Source: Crotalaria pallida
Lineage: Eukaryota; Streptophyta; Magnoliopsida; Fabales; Fabaceae
Direction of reading: 5' to 3'
DNA: 64,000 nucleotides
NCBI GenBank assembly: GCA_037953625.1
Contig: CM075655.1
Location: 27,980,001 to 28,044,000, forward strand
Shown: positions 13,001-23,158 of the stretch, piece after piece
How positions within the stretch are numbered: the stretch's first letter is position 1
Layout: each line of letters starts with the position of its first letter
Notes under the pieces: model-generated
Seen by the model: only the letters and a program-made list of their open reading frames with translations
The model's database searches: none
Told to the model about the DNA's origin: nothing
Made by a program: the position numbers and the translations under genes

Positions 13001-15584
13001 AATACACTTGGACAGCAAGGGAAAACGTTTTATAAAAACCAATTTAGTAAAATCCGAAAATATTGTAAAACCCTTTGTTTCAAGTTAATTCTTTAAAAAC
13101 TCAAGTTCTTATTAGAAAACAGGTCACAAGCACAATCTTCACAAACTTAAATAAATTAAATCAAATCAAATGCACAACTAAGCATACATACGGTCACAAC
13201 ACATTTTAATCACATAACAAATTCAAAACAATTTATTTAAGTATTCTTTAACACATGAACCGAATACATGCACACCCACATAATCATTCAAGTACTAAAA
13301 TTCTTTCTTAAACCTAATTAACTTAGCTTTATCTCACAAAACATATGCAGGATCCCTAGGTTGCCTTATGGGAAAGAATTCTAACCTAATTAACATGTAT
13401 AAACCGAAACCATACACACAGCAAAGCAAGATTCATGCAATCATCAAACACACACAAAACTTCATGCAATTATTCTATTCTTTTTACTAATAAAACCGAA
13501 AGCTTAAATTTTGAAAAACAATCAATCCTTAATTTATTTTTCTTGACTCCCACCGAATCAAAACTTATGCAAGAACATAGGACATATATCAAATGCTCAT
13601 AAAATAAGAGCATGGGTCTTAAATCTAGACATGACCGAATGTATCATGCATAAGGTCAACACATAGTCATGCAAAGAAAAATTGTTTTAAAGCTTATTCT
13701 TCTAATTTCTTTCTAAAACCGAGGCATGCACAAAGGAACACATAGTCTTTCCACTTAAATTAAATCAAGGATCACATAAGAACATATAACACAAGTCAAA
13801 TTAGAAAAATCATTTTGTCCTCCCTAATTTCCTTTCAAGGCCGAGGCATGCAACAAAGAAAACATATCCATTTCATTTACAATTGACATGCAAGATCAAG
13901 TCTAATGTTTTTCTAACAAAACATGTAAAATCATAGATCCAAACATAACTCCAAGACAAACTATTCTAGATGGAGAAAGAGACTAAAACCGTGACACACT
14001 TTGAGAAAACAAGAGAACTTTTATTCACAAATCCTTTACATGGCTCACGGTCAAAATCAAAATCAAAGACCAAGACATGAATCAAGGCTTTCTTAGGATT
14101 AAACCAAAATTGCACATTCAAGGTTCAAGATCATGAATCAACATGCAAGACCAAAAATTACAAATAAGTTTAGATCAAACACAGTTTTAACAAATAAACA
14201 TATAAACACCTTTTGATCTACGGTTTTAAGCATTAAAATCCAGCATGCAAGAAGATCTTACTCTAGATTCACAAAGATCATACATAAAACTTTAAATCAA
14301 AGAGTTTTAACTTGAGAACATCAGGATAAAAATTACAACCGAATCATAGAGTCCATGGTTTATCTTATTACAAATTTATTTAAGTCTAGAAAAATCAAGA
14401 TCAAAGCAAAAATATTACATGCAAGCTTAGATCAAACCGAAAAATAAACATGCAAAGGAAGAAAATAAAATTACAAAATTAAGAACTAATGCTAAGGCTT
14501 CTAGATCTTCGGCTATACCAAGAAGAATGGCTTCTAAACACTTGATCTTCAAAAACTCCCAAGTTTAATGGCTTGATCTCCTTCTTCCTACTCACGGTCT
14601 CTTCTTCTTCTTTCTCCTTTCTCTCTATTTTTCTTATTCTTTTGTCTAAGAGTTTGATGGGCTCTTAGACTTAGTATTTAGTGTTGGTGTTTGGACGGAA
14701 GAGTGAAAAAATGAAGAGTGAAATAGGTGAGACAAGTTAAGGCCAAGGCTTATAATCAACTCATGGCTTCCTCTTTTACCCTTGGTTGGTTCGGTTATGA
14801 GTCAAAGAGGAAGGGGCAATTTCGGCTTCCCATAAAATTGCATGGGTGAAGTTTATCAACACTCAAGGAGACAACATAGGGACTTACGACCTAGGGTTTC
14901 ATTTTAGGGGGTTGACTTCTTGGTTCTCCATTGATCTAGTTAGGGTTTAGTTCCCTTAGTTAGGGACTGGGTTATGAATTTAGTTGGGATTTGGTCACTT
15001 GGTTGCAACTTAGTTGCTTGGTCTCCACTCCTAGGAATCCTTAGGTTGCTTACTCACTCACTCCCACACGTGGCACACACATTTACTCACACCTTCACTT
15101 ACTCATGCACAAACACACTCACTTGCACGACACATACACACACTCATGTACTCACATATTTATACTAACACATACATACATCCTTCTAACACATACATTC
15201 ATGCATGCTTCATCTCATTCATTTACAAACTAAATTTTAGGCACTCATGCATGTAGAAACCGGACACACATATACATGCATCCATAAAAATAAACTATTC
15301 ATGTAGGAACACCAAATATCAAGCACATATAGGAAATAAGTCCTTCATGCACCAACTTATAACACCGAAACATCAACATACACATACGGAAAAATCAATT
15401 GTTATTCTAAAATAAATTTCAAAACTCGTAACCTTACTTCATAAAAATCATCTAAAAAAATAATTTACTATTTACAATATGAATTTAAAAACCCATTTAA
15501 GAAAACACTTTTTCAAAAGTCCTTTTCTTTAAAATAATTCCTTTTTGAAATCAAACCAATTCGAGGATTTTGAGGGATGTTACA
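10051..15584 (-). repeat. 5' LTR of the non-coding long-LTR element
   Basis: The repeat is 5534 bp and nearly identical to 3459-8994, with scattered single-base changes and short homopolymer indels (for example the T-run near 12059-12070). The TATA-like site on the minus strand is near 14750. High identity of LTRs this long indicates a fairly recent insertion, but older than the Tat element at 39809-50201, whose LTRs look identical. Confidence 0.92.
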
Positions 15585-18500
15585 GTAACATCCCGCGTTT
15601 TCCCGACTAGGACAAATAAGATTTTATTAAAGAATAGTTTTGCGAAACTGTTTTACAAAAGATTTTCAATGAATGTTTTATTCGATTACAAAGTAAAGTG
15701 TTGATTTTATGGAGTTTTGATCAACAAATATTTTTATGGAGTAAGTAAAAATGATTTTTTTTTATGAGAAATGATTTTTATTAATGGTGATTTGTAAAAA
15801 TGAATTTTCTTTATGGACTTTGAAAGATTGATTAACTTCAAAAATCCATAACTTTTTAACCGTAACTCCGATTTTTATGATCTTTATATCAAAACGATCG
15901 TATTGAAACGTAGATTTCAAAAATGTATATTTCAAAATTTTCTGGATTGGTTTGCGAAAATTATTTTCCAGAACTGTAAAGGACGAATTTTCAAGGAATT
16001 AATCATGAAAAATGGTTTTTGATTTTTAATGAATTTTTCCTTTTGGGATTTTCTTTAATATATTAAATTATGATTTTAGAAAATGAAATAAGGGCTATAA
16101 GTGCAACCAATAAGTACAGTTTATTATTTGAAAGAAATTGTGTTTAATTGTTAATGTGTATGTTTGGTTATTTGTTTTGTGATCAAGTGTGTGAATGAAT
16201 ATGAATGTGTGTATAAGTGTGTGCATAATACGGTTTGTGTATGTATGTATGTATGTGTATATACGTGTGTGTGTGTGTGTATGTAGGAGCTAGGAGGTAT
16301 GATTTTCTAAGAAGCTTAAGGAGTAAGTAAAGCCCTAACCAAACTAAAACTAGTAACCAAACTAAGTAGGAAAAACCTAACTATTTGCTAACTACCATTT
16401 AAGCCTAAATGACCCCTAAACCCTAGGCTATGCTACCTTGTCCCCTTGTGTTTGATAACTTCCACCCATGCAAACTTATGGAAGCCCAAATCTACCCTTC
16501 CCAAGTGCACATGGCCGAATTTCTCCCAAGGCTAAAGAAGGAAATCTTGAGTTGCCTTTATATAGAATTGGCCATGGTCCATTCACCTCATTCATTTTTC
16601 ATTTTTCATTTCCACCAACACTAAACACCTCTCTAAGAGACTTATTCCACCCTTAGAGAAAGAAAAGAAAAGAAAAAGAGAGAGAGAGGAAAAGAAAGAA
16701 GGAGCCGTGAATGATGAAAAAGGAGGAAGAGGAAATCCATGCTAGATCAAGCTTAAACCTAGGAAGTCCTTTGAAGATCAAGTGTTAGAAGACCCTTTTC
16801 CCTTGGTATAACCGAAGATCCTAGAAGATTAGAACTAGTTCTTGTTTTGTAATTTTCTTTTCTTCTCTTGCATGTTCCTTTTTTTTATGCACTTTCATGT
16901 GTTGATCTTCCTCAACTATGGACTTTTAAGGACTTAAATTTATTTGTAATATGTGATGATTCGGTTGATGATTTTCATGATAGATCTTGATGTTTTTCTT
17001 TTAGATCTAAAGTTTTGTTTATAATCTTTGTGAACTTGAAGTAGAACTCTTTGCATGTTAGATTTTGATGCTTAAAATTGTGAATCATGAGATGCTTATG
17101 TGTTTATTTGTTAAATCAATGTTTGATCTAAATTTATTTTTAATTTTTGGTCTTGCATGTTACTTGAGGATGATCTTGAACACTTGTATGCCTTGATTTT
17201 TGAGTTAATTTTAAAGAAAGGCTTTGATTTGTGTTTGATCTTTGATTTATGTTTTTATTTTTATAAAGCTTGATTTGTGTTTTGATCCTTGATTTTTGTC
17301 TTGATCTTGAGCTTTGTAAATGATTTTTGAAACAAAAGCTTTGGAGTTTTCTTCAAGCATGTCTCGATTTTGACCCTTTTTCATCTAAAATGATTTTTGT
17401 CTTTAAATTGTGTTCTTATATTTAATTTCATGACTTGATCTACATGATTTAAATACATGCATGTTGATCTTGAACTTTGAAAAGTTATTTTTATGTTCTT
17501 TAAAAAATAATAATAATAATAATTGATGGATTGATTGTTGTATTGATTTATATGTATGAGTGTATTTTAGATTTTCATGAAAAGAAATAATGAACAAATT
17601 TGTTGCATAAAAAGTGCATGCTGAAATTGTGAGTATGCGTGTTTTGACTTTGATAAATGATTTTTTTGTATGTTCAATGATTCTGAAATTTTGTCACTAA
17701 CTTAAGTATATCAAAATGAAATTCTCTGAATTTTTGGAATTGATTTCCTATTTTTATGAGAATCAACTTTATGAAAACCATTTTAAGAAAATAAGTTTTT
17801 CAGTTTAATGATGAACAGACTTTTCGAACTTGTGCTATTCTAAATTGTTTGAAATTTTTATGGTAGCTTCCTGAACATCTCTAGATGCTCTCTGTAAAAT
17901 TTGAAGAGATTTGGAGTTGATTTGATATTTTTACTAAAGGCAAAACAGTGAACCATTTGGTTCAGATTTTCTGGACTTAGTGACATATTTAATTGGAAAA
18001 GTATGACTTTCACAACTCCAAATAATCTGAAAATTTTATGAGATAGTATTGACTGTATAAGGAATACTTATACCAATTTTTATGCAATTCGGAGTTGAAC
18101 AACTATTTTTAATCATGATGTTTTTGCCTCAGTCCAGCAACAGTACCGTTTGGCTTTTCATGTGAAACCTAATTTGAAACCTAGCTTAGGATTGTTTAAA
18201 TGGCCTGAAAATTTTATATAATGAACTTTGGCATGTATGTGTATGTTCTGGAAATTTTGAAGATTAAACAAATTGATTTGATTTAGTTTTGGATTTTATC
18301 TTTTGTGTTTCACCTTTAATCACACTAGGATTCCATTTAAATGTTTTTGATGAAAATGAATTTTTATGCTTGATGTTATGACTTGGCTTGATTTGTATGA
18401 TAATTATGATGCCTTGAAATGATTGAATGATTGATTGTTTGATGATATGTTTAGGTTATGCATGAATAAATTAACCAAAGTGTTGTTTTTAATTTTGTAA

Positions 18501-19760
18501 TTGGTTGTGAAAATTAGTTGGTATTGAAATAATTTATTCTTGATATAATTGAAAAAAAAATCTTGGACTTTAGTGGTTGCTGCCGTTAATTCATTTCACA
18601 ATGTTAAATTTTAAAAATAAATCGTTTAAGTGTTTATTTTATAACAAAGTGTTACATGAACAAAAGTTGAGTTTTTCGGTGTTTTCGGGTTTTCTGAAAA
18701 GTGATTTATGGACTTGTGTAATTGCTGTCCAGATTTCATTTAAATTGTTTTTCAATCCTAAAAATTTATTTGATTGGTTTAAAGTTTAATTTTTAAGTGG
18801 TAATTAAATTGAGAAAGGTTTGATTTGAAAAAGTTTTAACATTTTGCGATTTTCCGACGAGAAATAAAAAGAGTTTTCGAAAACGCGTTCTGATTCTAAG
18901 TAGGGCAATTATTTAAGATAGACTTGTAATGTTAGTGTCATCTCCCTTAGTACAAGGTGCGTATAAGTCGAGAAGCGGATCAGCTAACTTGTTGGGAAGG
19001 ACCCGCGACGATTTCAGATGCTGGAATGTGAGGTGAGAGATGTAGTAGGCCTAGATCATCGTGACACGTAGACTCAGTTCTAAACTGAGTACATCGAGTC
19101 CAATTAGAGTAATTGTAGTAATGTTACATGCTGCATTATCAAATGTGATACATATATGTGTTAGATGTTTTCCTGTTTTGTTGAATATGTTGCATGATTG
19201 AATTTATTATGGACTGGATATCTGTATGATTATTATATTCTGTCTGGAAAATCTAGAAGTGTGATGAATGATAATAAGAATCAGGAAAAAGAGTAAGACT
19301 CGAATTTAAATGGAAAAGTTGAATGTGATTGTATGGTAATGAGAAAGAGTAAGACTTGAGAAGTATGAGAAAGAAATAAGATGAGTAAAGTGTAAAAGAT
19401 GTACAGAGTTGAGATTTGAAAAGAGAACGTGGTTGTGAAAGTGAGATGTGGTTTGAGTGGAGATGTGATTCCTCGTTCATGTTTTTGGAAAGAAGCCTAG
19501 TGTTGAGTTGAGTTTGCTCCTCCATTAGCACTCATCCAAAAATGTGATTTTTTTAAAAAAGGTTTTGGAAAAGAGATTTTTGAAAAGCTTTTGTGAAAAT
19601 AATATTTTGTGAAAGTTTTTGGAAACATTATTTTTGAAAAAGTTTTGTGAAAGTATTTTTGAAATGAGGTTTCTGAAAATGTTTTGTGAAGCAAAAGTTT
19701 TGTGAAATCAAACTTTCGAAAAAGTTTTGCGAAAAGATATTTGAGAAAGAGGAGGAATGA
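15585..19760 (+). repeat. Solo LTR, main segment
   Basis: It begins GTAACATCCCGCG (the first five bases are the target duplication of the neighbouring insertion) and runs to the AATGA duplication at 19756-19760. A (GT)n/TATG microsatellite lies near 16240-16290, a TATA-like site at 16557-16565 and a GA-rich tract at 16665-16700. A small hairpin with stem ACTCAGT/ACTGAGT is near 19070-19090. No protein-coding gene was found. Confidence 0.8.
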
Positions 19761-20120
19761 TGTAACATCCCTAATTTAATTCCAAGCAATAATTAATGAA
19801 TTAATAGAATCCAAGTGGATGGAATGGGTAGATTAATTGCTTAAAGAATTTTGGGAGCAAGGTGAGTAGTAATTATAAGTATTAGGGGTTGTGTAGGAGA
19901 CATTGGTAGCAAGGAGCAAAATTATCTAAGCGATATCGGGAGTTAAATCGGTGTTTTAAATGTTGGAAATCAGCTGAAAAGAAAAAATTGGGAATTTATT
20001 ATAGGATGTTAAGAAACTAAATTCCACCGTTGGATATGAAGTTTAAGGGGTTAAGAAGCTTGTCTAAAAATTTGGGCCCGATCCGACGGTTAACGAAGAA
20101 GTTATGGCGAATCGAAGTCT

Positions 20121-20290
20121 GTGATCACCGGTGCACGCCCAGGCGCACCGGTGCACGCCCAAGCGCACCGGGGTGCATCAGATGCACCAACTCAGGTGCT
20201 TGTGCGCTCAGGCGCACATAAATCGCGCCCAGGCGCGCGACGCAGGTCTGATACGCACCAACACCATAAAATGGTGCGCCAGCTCCCATA
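20121..20290 (+). repeat. GC-rich hairpin block in LTR, 20-bp units
   Basis: Units of the type GGTGCACGCCCAGGCGCACC recur twice here and three times in the 3' LTR (26250-26320). Downstream are hairpins with a CAG-containing loop and different stems: GGTGCAT/ATGCACC, TGTGCGC/GCGCACA and a CGCG-rich one. They are followed by CACCAT/ATGGTG around AAA near 20262-20275. This island stands out from the AT-rich surroundings. Open frames crossing it are not convincing as genes. Confidence 0.7.
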
Positions 20291-21324
20291 CCTCCGCCCC
20301 ATTCTCCCTCCCTCACCCAAAATCACCCCCCCAACACCTCCAACCACCCCTAGAGCCACCCAAGGCCACCACCTCCCTCCTTGCTCTTCCTCCTCCCCAA
20401 AGATCCACTCCCTATCCTCCCTCTTAATCTCTTTCTCTCTCACCTCCATGAACCATCCTCTCTCTCACCTAGGGCTTTGCTTTCTCTCTCCTCCAACCAC
20501 CACCATACCCACCACCACTCACCACCTCTCACCACCACCACTATGAGCAACCCTTCCCCTCTCTTTCCCCTATTGATTTGAGTTCTCTCTCTCTCTCCCT
20601 CTTCCCTCTATTCGGTTTCTCTCTCCTTGCCACCACACCCCACCGCCGCCAAGAGCCACCACCGCCACTTCACCGGCCACCACAACCACCATGAGCCGTC
20701 ACCACCACTGTCCCGATCCATCACCATACCCATAAACCCCTCCCCTTTTCCATTCTCTCTCTCACCGTGAACCCTCTCTCTCCTCCCTGTGTCGAAGAGC
20801 AACACCGTCACCGTGATCGAGATCGATTGTCCCCACCGTGCTTGGAATCGAAGATTGGGGAAGCTTGGGATCAAGTTGGAGCCGAGCTAAAGCGTGGGTC
20901 GGGGAGTAAAGCGCCAGATTAAGGTTACCCCTCACTATCACCGATTGAGGTAAGGGGTTTCATTACCAGTCCTTAAGGGGTGTATTTCTGGGTAGTTATA
21001 TCTATCGCTAGGACCGGGGGAAATGTTAATTGCTAACGAACCTTAGGGTAACCTGCTAATAATGAAGAAAGATAGATGGAGTAAATAGGGGAACCAACTA
21101 GTGATGAATAAAAAGGTAAGTAACAGAATAACTAATTAATTAGATTAGTAGGGTGTGGCAAAAGAATAGAAATGGTGAATAGGGAAATAAATTAGAAATG
21201 AACAAATGAGAGTAAAGAGAATTAAAGTATAATTGTATGTGGTAAAATCAGGTAAAAGTTAAACGGAATTGGTAGACAAAATAATGACAAATAATATGGA
21301 CAATTAATATTGTATAAATATGGT

Positions 21325-21516
21325 GATGTATCGTAGGCCTTCGATTTGGGGGAGACGATACATCGTAAAATTGGGGTTGTATTGTAGGCCTTCGATTTGG
21401 GGGAGACAATACAACGAAACTGGGGCGATGTATGTAGGCCTTCGATTTGGTGGAGACATACATCGTCGATGGTGTATGTATGTAGGCCTTCGATTTGGTG
21501 GAGACATACATACACC
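21325..21516 (+). repeat. Hairpin array, core AGGCCTTCGATTTGG[G/T]GGAG (modules 1-4)
   Basis: There are four modules, each with perfectly complementary arms around a nearly invariant 20-base core. Module 1 (21325-21364) has arms GATGTATCGT/ACGATACATC. Module 2 (21376-21415) has GTTGTATTGT/ACAATACAAC. Module 3 (21426-21465) has CGATGTATGT/ACATACATCG. Module 4 (21471-21516) has GGTGTATGTATGT/ACATACATACACC. Modules 1 and 2 have identical cores yet differ by three changes per arm, each compensated in the other arm. Confidence 0.9.
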
Positions 21517-21536
21517 GTAAATAAAAATCGTAAATG

Positions 21537-21780
21537 TCACAAGTGGTTGTATTGACCCTGTGGCACGGCGCAGGTGGTTGTATTGACCCTGTGGCACGGC
21601 GCAGGTGGTTGTATTGACCCTGTGGCCTGATAAATGGTAAATGTCACAGGTGGTTGTATTGACCCTGTGGCACAGCGCAGGTGGTTGTATTGACCCTGCG
21701 GCCTAAATAAAATGGTACATGTTACAGGTGGTTGTATTGACCCTGTGGAACGGCGCAGGTGGTTGTATTGACCCTGTGGC
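21537..21780 (+). repeat. Second hairpin array, core TGGTTGTATTGAC (seven modules)
   Basis: Seven copies of a roughly 30-bp unit whose core TGGTTGTATTGAC is flanked by short arms. Arms vary between CACAGG/CCTGTG and GCGCAGG/CCTGCGG, again preserving pairing; some units show a G-T wobble (CGCAGG with CCTGTG). The 3' LTR has six copies (about 27665-27881). Confidence 0.85.
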
Positions 21781-21814
21781 CAAATAATAAAGAGGTAAAA
21801 CGGTAATGAAAAAG

Positions 21815-22009
21815 CGATGTATGTAGGCCTTCGATTTGGTGGAGACATACATACACCCTAAATAAAAAGGAAAAAGGAAAGGATAATGGATAAAATAAGG
21901 TAAACGGTAAAACAAAAGCGATGTATGTAGGCCTTCGATTTGGTGGAGACATACATCGTGATTGGTGTATGTATGTAGGCCTTCGATTTGGTGGAGACAT
22001 ACATACACC
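21815..22009 (+). repeat. Hairpin array, AGGCCTTCG core, modules 5-7
   Basis: Module 5 (21815-21857) is a hybrid: left arm CGATGTATGT but right arm of the ACATACATACACC type. Modules 6 (21919-21958) and 7 (21964-22009) repeat the two symmetrical types. In the 3' LTR modules 6 and 7 are replaced by one hybrid, as expected from recombination or template switching within the identical core. Confidence 0.85.
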
Positions 22010-22600
22010 GTAAATAAAAGGGAAAATAATAAGGAAAAAGGTAAGGGGATATAACGGGATTTATTTGGAAACGGGGAAAATAACTAAAAAGGAAAAATGG
22101 AAAAGGAAATGGAAAATGGTAATGAAAAGGAAAAATGGATAATAGAGTGGACATTGAGAAATGAAATAAGAAGGTAAACAATGGAATTAATATAGGAATT
22201 AGAGGAAATAAATAAGGAGAATAACTATGGAAATGCTAAACATAAACGAATAATGGAAAACGGATAAAGGATGAAAATAAGAGGAGGGGAAAGGAAGAAA
22301 AAGTAATAGGTTAGTTGGAAAGAGAGTGAATAGAGAAACTAGGGTGATTAGGAAAAAGGGGTAAACAGGATAGAGCGAAAGTAACGAGGAACAAGAATAA
22401 TTAGAGGTTAGGAATTATTTAAAAGGAAACAATTAAAAAGAAAAAGAATTGGGAAACAGTTAGGAAGCAAAAAGGGGAAAAGAAGAGCACGAATTAAGTA
22501 GTATAGCATAGGCTTGAATGGTCTTGGTGTGTCGTATATATCTGCTTAGAAATCTCTCTTTTAAGTTCTGTGTGATGCTTCCCCTGTGTGGTTAATATTT

Positions 22601-22667
22601 TTCAGGTACACAAGTGGAGCATACACCAGTGCTGGCCGAGCAGGATTTTAAGTTCCACTACGTGGAA
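22601..22667 (+). promoter_or_regulatory. Conserved LTR leader block with triloop hairpin
   Basis: After CAG|GTACA at 22605/22606 comes TGGCCGAGCAGG (22633-22644). A 6-bp stem TTCCAC/GTGGAA (22653-22658 with 22662-22667) then closes the loop TAC. Motif order and spacing parallel 391-453 and, on the minus strand, 62535-62471, while the stem bases differ. Confidence 0.6.
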
Positions 22668-22977
22668 TGTATTTTACATATTTTGAGTGGATAATTACTT
22701 TTTGTAAATTATATATGAATTAGTAGTTTGCCCTGAAATTGCATTAATCGGGCGTTAGGATCTGTTACGACTTTTAAACTGTTGTTGTTTATGTTTTTAA
22801 ACAATTCTGGACTGACAGGTTTTTAGAAGAAAATTTTTGAGAAGTCCGGAAAACAGAGGAAACTCTGCCGGATTTTTGTAAAACCTTTTAAAATAATTTA
22901 AGTGTTAAAAAGAAATTTTCAAACTCCGATTTTAATAAAACCTAAAATTATCTAATAAATGTGAGAGTGTTACATTT

Positions 22978-22989
22978 TGGTATCAGAGC
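22978..22989 (+). promoter_or_regulatory. Primer-binding site (initiator tRNA-Met)
   Basis: TGGTATCAGAGC starts three bases after the 5' LTR end. It is the standard complement of the 3' end of plant initiator Met tRNA used for minus-strand DNA synthesis. Confidence 0.95.
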
Positions 22990-23158
22990 AGTTTTTCCTC
23001 GGCCTTTGGAGTGTGGACTCACATCTCCGATGGTTACTCACCAAGCGAGTAACTGATTCGTTTGGTAAGAGTCTAAGTCTAGGATTAGGATTAGGATATT
23101 TAGGTTATTGATTAAGTATTCAGCCTTTAACTGGCTGTTCCCTTCATGACCTAACAGT

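Larger units (their letters stand above)
3459..15584 (-). mobile_element. Non-coding LTR retrotransposon with 5.5-kb LTRs and a 1.06-kb interior
   Basis: Two nearly identical long direct repeats (3459-8994 and 10051-15584) enclose 8995-10050. The target duplication GTAAC is present at 3454-3458 and 15585-15589. On the minus strand the initiator-Met primer site TGGTATCAGAGC (10036-10047) adjoins the 10051-15584 LTR, and the polypurine tract CTTAAGTTGGGGAGAA (8995-9010) adjoins the other LTR, fixing the orientation. LTRs make up about 91% of the element. No gag or pol remains, so it must have been moved in trans. It resembles LARD/TRIM-like derivatives, but with an extreme LTR-to-interior ratio. 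The left end landed one base inside the terminal TGTAAC of the older solo LTR. Confidence 0.93.
20950..22605 (+). other. Predicted leader intron inside the LTR
   Basis: The 5' site GATTGAG|GTAAGGGG fits the plant donor consensus. The 3' site is a T-rich tract with TTTTTCAG|GTACA. The 1656-bp interval contains all the constant-core hairpin arrays. The 3' LTR keeps both sites (27062-28656). The minus-strand LTR at 62151-64000 and the solo LTR at 56037-59066 have matching donor and acceptor pairs, also bracketing repeat arrays. The conserved arrangement supports splicing, but no transcript evidence is available here. Confidence 0.5.
19761..22974 (+). repeat. 5' LTR of the gag-only element
   Basis: The 3214-bp LTR runs from TGTAACATCCC to GTGTTACA. 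Internal order: AT-rich U3-like part; GC-rich hairpin block 20121-20290; C/T-rich leader (CACCACC and CTCTCT tracts) to about 20900; donor-like GAG|GTAAGG at 20949/20950; hairpin arrays 21325-22009; A/G-rich stretch; acceptor-like TTTTTCAG|GTACA at 22605/22606; GGCCGAGCAGG plus hairpin; AT-rich end. Compared with the 3' LTR it has one more hairpin module of each family, one fewer 20-bp GC-rich unit, and an extra CACCA-rich stretch of about 40 bp near 20500-20540. Confidence 0.95.

Noticed and set aside
20121..20546. Proline/threonine-rich protein of 141 codons
   Set aside because: Produced by GC-rich hairpins and CACCACC/CTCTCT tracts; the 3' LTR copy breaks and extends the frame through unit and indel differences.
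21325..22009. CRISPR-like array
   Set aside because: The constant part is the centre of a hairpin and the variable parts are paired arms, not unique spacers; this is plant nuclear DNA inside an LTR.
21222..22181. Overlapping open frames with repeated peptide PPNRRPTYI on the minus strand
   Set aside because: The repetition comes from the DNA hairpin core, appears in several frames at once and has no start context or family match.
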